Source: DATLGB01 sp963724135 (GTDB lineage Bacteria; Actinomycetota; Thermoleophilia; Solirubrobacterales; Solirubrobacteraceae). Taken from it: a stretch of DNA of 64,000 bases. Made by a program: the position numbers and the translations under genes. Numbering within the stretch: the stretch's first letter is position 1; each line of letters starts with the position of its first letter. The DNA is taken from NCBI GenBank assembly GCA_963724135.1, contig CAVRTA010000002.1, forward strand, positions 186,001 through 250,000. The letters run 5' to 3'. The notes under the pieces were generated by a model. The model searched no databases. It was given only the letters and a program-made list of their open reading frames with translations, and was not told the DNA's origin. This document shows positions 18,712 through 27,407 of the stretch, piece after piece.

Positions 18712-19530
18712 TCAGGCGCGCGTGCCTACCGCCACGAGGTACTCCTGCTCGAAACGGGCCGCGTCGTCGCCGCCACGGTTCCACTCGTCGCAGAAGCGAT
18801 CGAGTGCCGCGTCGAACTCCGCTTCGCGCTCGTTGCGCACCGCGTTGGCGCGGACGGCGATGGTCGGCCCGTAGTAGGCCTTGAAGTGCTCGCCGTAGTC
18901 GTGCGCGCGGCTGAAGGCGGTGATCTCGAGGGCGTCGCGCTCGAGTCTGTGGAACGCGACGCGCCCGCCGAACAGCGCTCCCACGTGCTCCTCGCTGCCC
19001 CACAGCGGCGGGGACTGAGCGCCCGGGGGCGGCGGCGGCGCGAACTCCTTCATGGTCGCGAACAACGCCCCGAGCATGCCCTCGGGCGTCCAGCTGAGCA
19101 GAGCGATCGTGCCGCCGGGGCGACAGACGCGCACGAGCTCGTCGGCGGCCGCCTGGTGGTGGGGGGCGAACATCACGCCGATCGACGACATCACCACGTC
19201 GAAGGAAGCGTCCTCGAACGGCAGATCCTCGGCGTCGGCGGGGACCCACTCGATGTCGAGGCCCTCAGCGTCCGGTCGGCTGGATCCCGCTTCGAGCAGC
19301 TCGGGGGTGAGGTCGCTGGCGGTGACGGTGCCGCCGAGCCGGGCCGCGGGGATGGCGGCGTTGCCGGTCCCGGAGGCCACGTCGAGCACGCGGTCGCCGG
19401 CCTTGATGCCGGCGGCCCGGGCCAGGCGCTCGCCGACGGGGACCAGAAAGGTCTCGACCATCAGGGGGTAGTCGCCCGACGCCCACATCGTGCGGTGGCG
19501 GGTCTTGAGCTCGGTGTCGATCGTCTGCAT
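18712..19530 (-). CDS. Class I SAM-dependent methyltransferase
   Basis: A 272-aa UbiE-type methyltransferase. Motif I is VLDVASGTGNAAIPAARLGG (about 50-69), the acidic post-I strand is ASDLTPELLE, and the following blocks are ADAEDLPFEDASFDVVMSSI (about 98-117) and LVRVCRPGGTIALLSW. The C-terminal half is a substrate domain that I cannot assign. ATG at 19530 (MQTIDTELK) is preferred over an upstream ATG because family homology begins there. It is cytosolic, substrate unknown. It ends 22 bp before the LuxR-type gene starts, with EttA upstream on the same strand. Confidence 0.85.
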   Translation of the reverse strand: MQTIDTELKTRHRTMWASGDYPLMVETFLVPVGERLARAAGIKAGDRVLDVASGTGNAAIPAARLGGTVTASDLTPELLEAGSSRPDAEGLDIEWVPADAEDLPFEDASFDVVMSSIGVMFAPHHQAAADELVRVCRPGGTIALLSWTPEGMLGALFATMKEFAPPPPPGAQSPPLWGSEEHVGALFGGRVAFHRLERDALEITAFSRAHDYGEHFKAYYGPTIAVRANAVRNEREAEFDAALDRFCDEWNRGGDDAARFEQEYLVAVGTRA

Positions 19531-19589
19531 GGCCCGCAGTCTCGCTGTCCGCGGGGCCGCGCACATCGGGAACCATCCCTATTGCGCGG

Positions 19590-21245
<1,656 letters not shown>

Positions 21246-21332
21246 GGCGCTTGCAGGCTAGGGCTGTCGCCTCGGCCGGTGCTCCGGCGCCGGCCAACTG
21301 CGGCACTGAGGGAGGGAAGCGCGTCGCGGCCA

Positions 21333-21383
21333 CCGGGATTCGCGACTGATGCACCTCCTGGATGTCCTGTTCGCGAATGCCGG
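21333..21383. promoter_or_regulatory. 13-bp inverted repeat upstream of the toxin-antitoxin-like pair
   Basis: Left arm CCGGGATTCGCGA (21333-21345) and right arm TCGCGAATGCCGG (21371-21383) pair at 12 of 13 positions across a 25-bp spacer. The element lies 24 bp before the ATG of the HTH/DUF433 gene and 87 bp before the divergent ettA start. It would suit an operator bound by the HTH protein (autoregulation, inference). Confidence 0.45.
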
Positions 21384-21407
21384 GGGGCGTCAGCGAGAAT
21401 CCGACCC

Positions 21408-21914
21408 ATGTACCTCGCGCACGAGGCCGGCCGGCTCGCCGGAGTCGACGGCGACCGCATCGGCCAGTGGGCGCGCTGGGGGCACATCCGCGCGTCGGTC
21501 TCCGACGGCGATCCGCACGTGTACTCGTTCGCCGACGTGGCGGACGCGCTGGCGGTGCGGCTGCTGATCGACGCCGGCGTCCCGCTGCCGGTCGTGCGGC
21601 TCGCGGTCGACCACCTCGGCGGCGAGCACCCGTTGAGCGCCGGGCTGCACATCGTCGACGGGCGCATGGCGATCGAGCGCGCGGGCGGGCTCGAGGACGT
21701 CTTCACCGAGCAGCGGGTACTCGAGCTCGACGGGCGCCTGGACCCGGTCTCGCTGCTGCGCAACGGCGGTTACCCGTCCCTGATGACAGGGGTCGCGGTC
21801 GAGGTCGACCCGGAGCGCGCCGCCGGCCACCCGTGCGTGCCGGGCACGCGCCGGCCGGTGAAGGACGCGCTCGACGATCCGCGCTACCTGCGGTGGTGGG
21901 AATGCGTCGCCTGA
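21408..21914 (+). CDS. MerR-like HTH plus DUF433 protein (antitoxin-like)
   Basis: A 168-aa protein. Residues 1-70 look like a MerR-type winged HTH: YLAHEAGRLAGVDGDRIGQW, then YSFADVADALAVRLLIDAG. Residues 125-155 carry the DUF433 signature VDPERAAGHPCVPGTRRPV, the VapB-like antitoxin fold common in genes next to Mut7-C/PIN-like toxins. The ATG at 21408 is the first in frame that keeps the HTH whole. It overlaps the downstream PIN-like gene by 13 bp, which supports a two-gene module. The protein should bind DNA and the partner protein in the cytoplasm (inference). Confidence 0.78.
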   Translation: MYLAHEAGRLAGVDGDRIGQWARWGHIRASVSDGDPHVYSFADVADALAVRLLIDAGVPLPVVRLAVDHLGGEHPLSAGLHIVDGRMAIERAGGLEDVFTEQRVLELDGRLDPVSLLRNGGYPSLMTGVAVEVDPERAAGHPCVPGTRRPVKDALDDPRYLRWWECVA

Positions 21915-22141
21915 TCCTCGACGGCGGCGTTCCTTCCGAGCTCGCCGCGGAGCTCCGCGCGCGCGGGCGCGACGCCGTCACCGTGGCGGAGATCGGGCTC
22001 GAACACGCCACGGACGCCGAGGTGCTCGCGGCCGGCGGCGTGCTCATCACGACCGTCCCGCTGCCCGGCGCGGTGCTGGTGCGCGGCAACCCGTACGAGT
22101 TCGTGCACCGCCACGCGCACCGCCTCGCACGCGGTTCATAG
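21902..22141 (+). CDS. DUF5615-like (Mut7-C/PIN-like) small protein, toxin candidate
   Basis: A 79-aa protein: MRRLILDGGVPSELAAELRA, then GRDAVTVAEIGLEHATDAEV. This follows the opening of DUF5615 PIN-like proteins, which usually read LLDENLP..LA..L...GHDV..V...GL..A.D. It is shorter than the usual 110 aa and lacks the later acidic positions. The conserved first Asp is kept but the following Glu/Asn positions are Gly, so nuclease activity is doubtful. It overlaps the DUF433/HTH gene by 13 bp. It could be an inactive or minimal toxin. Confidence 0.65.
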   Translation: MRRLILDGGVPSELAAELRARGRDAVTVAEIGLEHATDAEVLAAGGVLITTVPLPGAVLVRGNPYEFVHRHAHRLARGS

Positions 22142-22151
22142 GCTGAGAGCC

Positions 22152-23042
22152 GTGCATCCGATCGAGGTCCGCGGGGCCTTCAAGCGCTACGGGCAGATCC
22201 AGGCCGTCGACGGCCTCGACGTCACCGTCCCGGAGGGGACGTGCGTCGGCCTGCTCGGGCCCAACGGGGCGGGCAAGTCGACGACGATGCGCATGCTCAC
22301 CGCGCAGACGATCGCGGACGCCGGGACCATCCACGTGCTGGGACACGAGTTGCCGCGGGAGTCCAAGCCCGCGCGGGCCAAGATGGGCGTCGTCCCGCAG
22401 CTCGACAACCTCGACATCGCACTGACGGTCGAGCAGACGCTGTACATGTTCAGCCACCTGTACGGCGTCAGGGCCAAGGACCGGCGCGCCGCCATCGACC
22501 GCGGCCTTGCGATCGGCAACCTCGCCGATCGCGCCCACACGCGCGTGGACAAGCTCAGCGGAGGGATGCGCCGGCGGCTGCTGATCGCCCGCGCGCTCGT
22601 CCACCAGCCGCACCTGTTCCTGCTCGACGAGCCGACCGTCGGCCTGGACCCGCAGGTGCGCCAGGAGCTGTGGGGGCTGATCGACGACCTGCGCGCCGAG
22701 GGCGCGTCGATCCTGATGTCGACGCACTACATCGAGGAGGCCGAGCGCCTCTGCGACACGGTGCTGATCATGAGCGAGGGCAAGGCGGTCGCCGAGGGCA
22801 GGCCCGCGCAGCTCGTGCGCGAGCTCGTGGGCACGCAGGTGACCGAGGTCTACGGGCCGCGCGATCACCTCGTCAGCGTCGAGGCGCAGATGCGCGAGGC
22901 GGGCTACAAGACGCGCCGCACCGGCACGAGCGTCGCCGTGCTGGGGACCGAGAACGCCAACGGCGAGGTGCCGGAGGGCAACGTCCGGGTCGCCTCGCTC
23001 GAGGACGTGTTCGTCCTGCTCACCGGCGAGGTGGTCGAATGA
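22152..23042 (+). CDS. ABC transporter ATP-binding protein (DrrA/NodI type)
   Basis: A 296-aa ATPase subunit of an ABC-2 exporter. Walker A is LLGPNGAGKSTTMRML (about 35-50), the Q-loop region is VVPQLDNLD, the signature is LSGGMRRRLLIARALVHQ (about 136-153), Walker B is LFLLDEPTVGLDP (about 157-169), and the switch His is in STHYIEE. A C-terminal extension of about 75 residues is typical of the DrrA/NodI group. GTG at 22152 is the start. Its stop overlaps the permease start (ATGA), so the two form one operon. It would drive export of a lipid-like or antibiotic-like substrate, identity unknown. Confidence 0.92.
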   Translation: MHPIEVRGAFKRYGQIQAVDGLDVTVPEGTCVGLLGPNGAGKSTTMRMLTAQTIADAGTIHVLGHELPRESKPARAKMGVVPQLDNLDIALTVEQTLYMFSHLYGVRAKDRRAAIDRGLAIGNLADRAHTRVDKLSGGMRRRLLIARALVHQPHLFLLDEPTVGLDPQVRQELWGLIDDLRAEGASILMSTHYIEEAERLCDTVLIMSEGKAVAEGRPAQLVRELVGTQVTEVYGPRDHLVSVEAQMREAGYKTRRTGTSVAVLGTENANGEVPEGNVRVASLEDVFVLLTGEVVE

Positions 23043-23800
23043 ACATCCAGCGCTCGGGCCTCGCCGGCGTGCTCGTGCGCGAGGTCATCAACTTCGGGAC
23101 CTTCTGGCGCTCGTCGACCTTCAGCGCGATCGTGCAGCCGATCGTCTACCTGCTGGCCTTCGGCTTCGGCTTCGGCACGCTCGTGGACGAGGTCGGCGGC
23201 GTCGAGTACATCGAGTTCGTCGGGATCGGCACGGTCGCCACCGCGATCCTGTTCAGCTCGGTCTTCAGCGGCATCTTCGGGACGCTCGTCAAGTGGAAGT
23301 ACCAGGGCACCTACAACGCGCTGCTCGCGGCGCCGGTGTCGGTCGAGGAGGTCGTCCTCGCCGAGTCGGCGTGGATCGGCGTCCGCGCCGGCATCTACGG
23401 CTGCGCACCCCTGATCGTCGCCTTCTTCTTCGGCCTCGATCCGTCGTGGGGGATGCTCACGGTGCCGCTGATCGGGATCCTCACCGGCTTCGGGTTCGCC
23501 GCCGCCGGGATCCTGATCGCCGCGCTGGTGGAGAACTTCGACAACACCAGCTACGTGCAGTCCCTGCTGATCACCCCGATGTTCCTGCTCGCGGGGACGT
23601 TCTTCCCGCTCGACGAGCTCCCGCACTGGGCGATCGTCGCCTCGCAGTTCAACCCCCTCTACCACTGCGTCGAGCTCGTCCACCACGCCTGCTTCGGGTT
23701 CGAGACGGTCGACCTCGGGCACGTCGGCGCGCTCCTGCTCTTCGCGCTGGCGATGTGGCCGCTGGCGACCTGGCGCCTGCGGGCTCGTCTGATCGACTGA
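23039..23800 (+). CDS. ABC-2 type permease (NodJ/DrrB type)
   Basis: A 253-aa integral membrane partner of the upstream ATPase, with about six helices: VQPIVYLLAFGFGFG, IGTVATAILFSSVFSGIFG, AGIYGCAPLIVAFFFG, LIGILTGFGFAAAGILIAAL, LLITPMFLLAGTFFPLDELP and LLLFALAMWPLATWRL. The block FFPLDELPHWAI near the fifth helix is typical of ABC-2 permeases. Start ATG 23039 overlaps the preceding TGA. Length and pairing are normal for a NodIJ/DrrAB exporter. Confidence 0.92.
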   Translation: MNIQRSGLAGVLVREVINFGTFWRSSTFSAIVQPIVYLLAFGFGFGTLVDEVGGVEYIEFVGIGTVATAILFSSVFSGIFGTLVKWKYQGTYNALLAAPVSVEEVVLAESAWIGVRAGIYGCAPLIVAFFFGLDPSWGMLTVPLIGILTGFGFAAAGILIAALVENFDNTSYVQSLLITPMFLLAGTFFPLDELPHWAIVASQFNPLYHCVELVHHACFGFETVDLGHVGALLLFALAMWPLATWRLRARLID

Positions 23801-23822
23801 TCCCGCGTACCCTGGAAGGGCT

Positions 23823-25070
23823 GTGCGCGTACCGCCGATCTTCGACGTGGAGCAAGCCGTCCTGCTCCTCGAGCTCGACCCGCCCTTCGGCAAGCGGGAG
23901 GTGCAGCTCGCTCGCCGCAAGCTGGCGAAGGTCTGGCACCCCGACATCGCGCCGGCGGGCAGGCAGTTCGAGCACGAGCGCCACCTGAAGGCGATCAACG
24001 AGGCGGCCGACACGCTCGAGCGCCTCGCGGAGTCCTCGCGCGGCGGGCGCGTGACCAAGAACGCGGTCAGGGTCTCGGCCACCGCGGCGCGCAAGGCGCG
24101 CGAGGAGGCCGGCCGGCGCGCGTACGAGGAGGAGCAGCGGGCGCGCGCGCGGGCGGCCGAGGAGCAGCGCCACGACCCGTTCGGCACCCGCATGCCCGAC
24201 CACTCGGTCGTGCACCGCTACGCGCGCTGCCTGTCGTATCCCGAGTGGGGCGTCGGCACCGTCAACGGCATCTACTTCACCGGCGACGAGGACTCGATGC
24301 AGCAGTGGGCGCGCGTGTCGTTTCACGTCGGCATCCGCACGGTCCCGGCGGGCTCGCTGCACTTCGTCGACTTCTCCAAGCCCGACCCCGCCGCCGACCG
24401 CGTCCAGCGCTTCATGACGGCGGCCAAGCACGCGCTGGCCGAGGGCGACTTCAAGCTGGCGGCGAAGCGGCTCGTCTTCGCCCGCGACGCCGAGCCCAAC
24501 AACGCCGCCGTCCTGCGGCTGATGACGACGGCGTTCTGGCAGGCGGGCGACTACGCAGCCGCCGCGCGTTCCGTGCGCGACTGGGCGCGCATCGAGCCCG
24601 ACCGCCCGGGCCCGCACCGGACCGCCGCGCGCATCTACGAGGACATGGGGTCCCTGACGCAGGCGACCGACGCGGCGGTGCGCGAGACGGTCACCGCGCC
24701 GCGCGACGCGACGGCCTGGGAGCGCCTCGGCCGCCTGCGCATGCGCCGCTTCGACCGCGACGGAGCCCGCACCGCGCTCGAGCGCGCCCGCGCGCTGCAC
24801 CCGTCCGAGGAGGGCCTGCACGACCTCGCGACGATCGCGCACCTGTCCGGCGACGTCGGCGCCGAGGTCTCGGCCTGCCTGCAGGCGACCGAGGTCGCGC
24901 CGGAGTCCGAGCGGGCCTGGTCGCGCTACGCGCACGCGCTCGCCAAGACCGACCGCATCCAGGACTGCCTCGCCGCCTGCGACCGCGCGCTGTCGCTTGT
25001 CGACGACCCCGAGGTGCGCGCGCTCGCCGAGCACGTCCGCGCGCGCACCCCGCGCGAGCTCGCCGCCTAG
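23823..25070 (+). CDS. J-domain protein with TPR repeats
   Basis: A 415-aa cytoplasmic protein. Residues 8-65 form a J-like domain with FGKREVQLARRKLAKVWHPD, keeping the HPD tripeptide needed to stimulate DnaK. A charged coiled-coil-like stretch follows (about 80-120, Ala/Arg/Glu-rich). A beta-rich middle (SYPEWGVGTVNGIYF, FHVGIRTVPAGSLHFVDF) is not recognised. From about 200 to the end there are TPR-like helix pairs (LAEGDFKLAAKRLVFARDAE, AAARSVRDWARIEPD). GTG at 23823 is the start, 22 bp after the permease stop. It may deliver clients to DnaK (inference). Confidence 0.75.
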   Translation: MRVPPIFDVEQAVLLLELDPPFGKREVQLARRKLAKVWHPDIAPAGRQFEHERHLKAINEAADTLERLAESSRGGRVTKNAVRVSATAARKAREEAGRRAYEEEQRARARAAEEQRHDPFGTRMPDHSVVHRYARCLSYPEWGVGTVNGIYFTGDEDSMQQWARVSFHVGIRTVPAGSLHFVDFSKPDPAADRVQRFMTAAKHALAEGDFKLAAKRLVFARDAEPNNAAVLRLMTTAFWQAGDYAAAARSVRDWARIEPDRPGPHRTAARIYEDMGSLTQATDAAVRETVTAPRDATAWERLGRLRMRRFDRDGARTALERARALHPSEEGLHDLATIAHLSGDVGAEVSACLQATEVAPESERAWSRYAHALAKTDRIQDCLAACDRALSLVDDPEVRALAEHVRARTPRELAA

Positions 25071-25101
25071 CGTCCGGGGCGGCGCATACCGTTCGGGCCC
25101 G

Positions 25102-25770
25102 ATGCGTCTCGTCGTGGCCCGCTGCTCCGTCGCGTACTCCGGCCGCCTGACCGCGCACCTGCCCGAGGCGGTGCGGCTGCTGATGTTCAAGGCCGACGGG
25201 TCGGTGCTCGTGCACTGCGACGGCGGCGGCTACAAGCCGCTCAACTGGATGACCGCGCCGACGGCGATCGACGAGGACGGGGACACGATCACGGTGCGCA
25301 AGCTCAAGGCCGAGGACAGGTTGGAGATCACGCTGGCCGAGGTACTCAGCGACGTGACCGTCGAGTGCGACGCCGAGTCGGGCCTCGAGAAGGACGGCGT
25401 CGAGACCCATCTGCAGGAGCTGCTCGCCGAGCAGCCCGAGTGGTGCGGCGAGGGCTTCCGGCTCGTGCGCCGCGAGTGGCCGACCGACATCGGGCCGGTC
25501 GATCTCATGTGCCGCGACTGCGACGACGGCTGGATCGCGGTGGAGATCAAGCGCGTCGGGACCATCGACGCCGTCGAGCAGCTGACGCGCTACCTGGCCC
25601 GCATCCAGGAGGACCCGGCGATGGCCGACTGCCGCGGGGTGCTCGCCGCGCAGGTGGTCAAGCCGCAGGCGCGCGTGCTGGCCGAGTCGCGCGGGATCGC
25701 CTGGGTCGAGGTCGACCTCGCCGTGCTGCGCGGCGAGCGCGAGCCCGAGCTGACGCTGTTCGCGGCGTAG
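25102..25770 (+). CDS. nucS: Mismatch-specific endonuclease NucS/EndoMS
   Basis: A 222-aa dimeric nuclease that cuts both strands at mismatches, replacing MutS/MutL in many Actinobacteria and Archaea. The N-terminal dimer domain begins MRLVVARCSVAYSGRL. The C-terminal RecB-like catalytic domain shows GPVDLMCRDCDDGWIAVEIK (about 132-151), containing the Asp and ExK residues of the active site, followed by EQLTRYLARIQEDP. The tail ELTLFAA resembles the C-terminal clamp-binding motif that couples NucS to the replication clamp. Length is normal. The crotonase gene starts 11 bp after the stop. Confidence 0.95.
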   Translation: MRLVVARCSVAYSGRLTAHLPEAVRLLMFKADGSVLVHCDGGGYKPLNWMTAPTAIDEDGDTITVRKLKAEDRLEITLAEVLSDVTVECDAESGLEKDGVETHLQELLAEQPEWCGEGFRLVRREWPTDIGPVDLMCRDCDDGWIAVEIKRVGTIDAVEQLTRYLARIQEDPAMADCRGVLAAQVVKPQARVLAESRGIAWVEVDLAVLRGEREPELTLFAA

Positions 25771-25781
25771 GCTTCCGCGCC

Positions 25782-26549
25782 ATGAGCGCAGAGCCCGTGC
25801 ACCTCGAGGAGGACGGCGGCGTCCTCACCATCACGATCGACCGTCCGGAGGCGCGCAACGCCGTCAACAGCGCGGTCGCGGAGGGGATCGCGGCGGCGCT
25901 CGACCGCCTCGACTCCGACCCGGCGCTGCGCATCGGGATCGTCACCGGCGCGGGCGGGACGTTCAGCGCCGGCATGGACCTCAAGGCCTTCGTGACCGGC
26001 GAGCGCCCGTGGGCGGGCGACCGCGGCTTCGCCGGCATCACGCAGCGATCGGCGGAGAAGCCGCTGATCGCAGCCGTCGAGGGCTACGCGCTCGCCGGGG
26101 GCTTCGAGATCGCGCTGTCGTGTGACCTGATCGTCGCCGCGCGCGACGCCCGCTTCGGCATCCCCGAGGCCAAGCGCGGGCTGGTCGCCGCCGCCGGTGG
26201 CCTGTTCCGCCTGCCCCAGCGGATCCCGTACCACCTGGCCATGGAGCTCGCGCTCACCGGCGACCCCATCACCGCCGAGCGCGCGTACGAGATCGGCATC
26301 GTCAACCGCGTCGTCGACAACGGCCAGGCCGTCGGCACCGCCCGCGAGCTGGCGAAGACGGTGGCGGCGAACGCCCCGCTCGCCATCGCGGCCTCCAAGC
26401 AGGTCGTGCGCGGCGCGCGCGAGTGGACCGAGGCCGAGGCCTGGGACCGGCAGGGCGAGCTCGCGGGCGCCGTATTCGGGAGCGAGGACGCGCAGGAGGG
26501 CGCCCGCGCGTTCGCCGAGAAGCGCGAGCCGCGCTGGCAGGGTCGCTAG
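25782..26549 (+). CDS. Enoyl-CoA hydratase/isomerase (crotonase) family protein
   Basis: A 255-aa crotonase-fold enzyme. The acyl-CoA oxyanion-hole blocks are GGTFSAGMDLKAF (about 55-67) and VEGYALAGGFEIALSCDLIV (about 94-113). The segment FGIPEAKRGLVAAAGG holds the catalytic Glu position. It most likely acts in fatty-acid or branched-chain degradation in the cytosol; the exact CoA substrate cannot be read. It follows nucS by 11 bp and is the last gene of that run. A repeat element begins 2-3 bp after its stop. Confidence 0.88.
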   Translation: MSAEPVHLEEDGGVLTITIDRPEARNAVNSAVAEGIAAALDRLDSDPALRIGIVTGAGGTFSAGMDLKAFVTGERPWAGDRGFAGITQRSAEKPLIAAVEGYALAGGFEIALSCDLIVAARDARFGIPEAKRGLVAAAGGLFRLPQRIPYHLAMELALTGDPITAERAYEIGIVNRVVDNGQAVGTARELAKTVAANAPLAIAASKQVVRGAREWTEAEAWDRQGELAGAVFGSEDAQEGARAFAEKREPRWQGR

Positions 26550-26551
26550 GG

Positions 26552-26592
26552 CGGGTCCAGTCCCGCGCTGACGTTGCCAGCTGTCAAGCCGC
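26552..26592. repeat. Diverged copy of a GC-rich repeat directly after a stop codon
   Basis: The block GCGGGTCCA followed by CCGCGCTGAC, TT, CCA and GTCA matches, with a few changes and one shifted base, the start of the palindromic element at 58597-58632. Both copies begin within a few bases after the stop of a rightward gene. The remaining bases up to the hairpin at 26636 show only patchy likeness. Confidence 0.45.
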
Positions 26593-26635
26593 AGCAGATG
26601 GGGCAACGAGGGAGGGGAGGCCATATTCGTCAGCG

Positions 26636-26674
26636 CTGATGAATTGCACCCTGAGCCAGGGTGGTATTCATCAG
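26636..26674. terminator. Strong inverted repeat between convergent genes
   Basis: Arms CTGATGAAT + CACCCT (26636-26652) and AGGGTG + ATTCATCAG (26658-26674) pair perfectly except for a two-base internal loop, with the 5-nt loop GAGCC. The stem of 15 paired bases is unusually AT-rich for this genome. It lies between the stop of the crotonase (26549) and the stop of the leftward YjbQ gene (26706). A bidirectional transcription terminator is likely, although no clear T-run follows; a small mobile repeat is the alternative. Confidence 0.6.
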
Positions 26675-26705
26675 ACCCGGCTCGAGGCGTTCGAGCGGGA
26701 CGCGA

Positions 26706-27056
26706 TCACGCGACGAGCGTGAGCTGGAGCGTCCGCGCCCCGCCGCGGTCGCGGTGCTCGCACAGGTAGATCCCCTGCCACGTACCCAGGGCGAGCCGCC
26801 CGTGCGAGACCGGCAGGGTCAGCGACGGCCCGAGCAGCGAGGCCTTGATGTGAGCGGGCATGTCGTCCGGTCCCTCCTGCGTGTGCGTCCAGTACGACGC
26901 CCGCTCGGGCACCGCCTCGTCGAACCACGACTCGAAGTCGCGCCGCACGTCGGGCGAGGCGTTCTCGTTGACCGTCAGGGAAGCCGACGTGTGCTTCATC
27001 CACACGTGCAGCAGGCCCGCAGCGCACTCCGCCAGCTCCGGCAGCGCGTCGCACAC
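26706..27056 (-). CDS. YjbQ-family protein (UPF0047), start region disturbed
   Basis: Small YjbQ/UPF0047 protein, known in some cases to have thiamine-phosphate synthase side activity. Hallmarks are LLHVWMKHTSASLTVNENA (about 16-34), SYWTHTQEGPDDMPAHIKA (about 54-72) and LGTWQGIYLCEHRD (about 90-103). The first usable start in frame (GTG, 27056) would remove the conserved PRGFHLIT block, which is encoded in frame just upstream (27060-27116) but has no ATG, GTG or TTG. A GTG overlapping the stop of the next gene (GTGA at 27117-27120) would be the expected start but is out of frame by one base, so a one-base error or mutation near 27115 is likely. Confidence 0.82.
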   Translation of the reverse strand: MCDALPELAECAAGLLHVWMKHTSASLTVNENASPDVRRDFESWFDEAVPERASYWTHTQEGPDDMPAHIKASLLGPSLTLPVSHGRLALGTWQGIYLCEHRDRGGARTLQLTLVA

Positions 27057-27116
27057 CTCGCGCGTGATGAGGTGAAAGCCGCGCGGGCGCGGGTCCAGCG
27101 TCAGCTCGCGCGAGAG

Positions 27117-27407
27117 TCACGGGATGCGCGCGACGCGCATGTCGACGCGGTCGCCGCGGAACGGGACGCCCTCGCGCTCCAGGCGCTCGCGTTGGGGGGC
27201 GCCCTTGGCCAGCGAGCCGTCGGCGCGCACGACCCGCCACCAGGGCAGGCCCGGCTCGTCGACCTCCGACAGCACCGCGCCGGCGACCCGGGGCGCGCCC
27301 GGAGTGATGTCCCCGTAGGCGCGCACGAAGCCCTCCGGGATTCGCCGGACCCGCTCGATGACTGCCTGCGTATGCTCGCTGTCGGTGCGCAAGGGGACGT
27401 ATTCCAT
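27117..27407 (-). CDS. Alkyltransferase-like DNA repair protein (ATL)
   Basis: A 96-aa homologue of the DNA-binding domain of O6-alkylguanine methyltransferases. The HTH region is GFVRAYGDITPGAPRVAG, and the active-site motif reads LPWWRVVRADGSLAKG, with Trp in place of the alkyl-accepting Cys of the PCHRV motif. ATL proteins bind O6-alkylguanine without repairing it and hand the lesion to nucleotide excision repair. The ATG at 27407 lies 22 bp inside the 5' end of the divergent DUF1028 gene, so the two starts overlap. The YjbQ gene follows directly. Confidence 0.85.
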   Translation of the reverse strand: MEYVPLRTDSEHTQAVIERVRRIPEGFVRAYGDITPGAPRVAGAVLSEVDEPGLPWWRVVRADGSLAKGAPQRERLEREGVPFRGDRVDMRVARIP

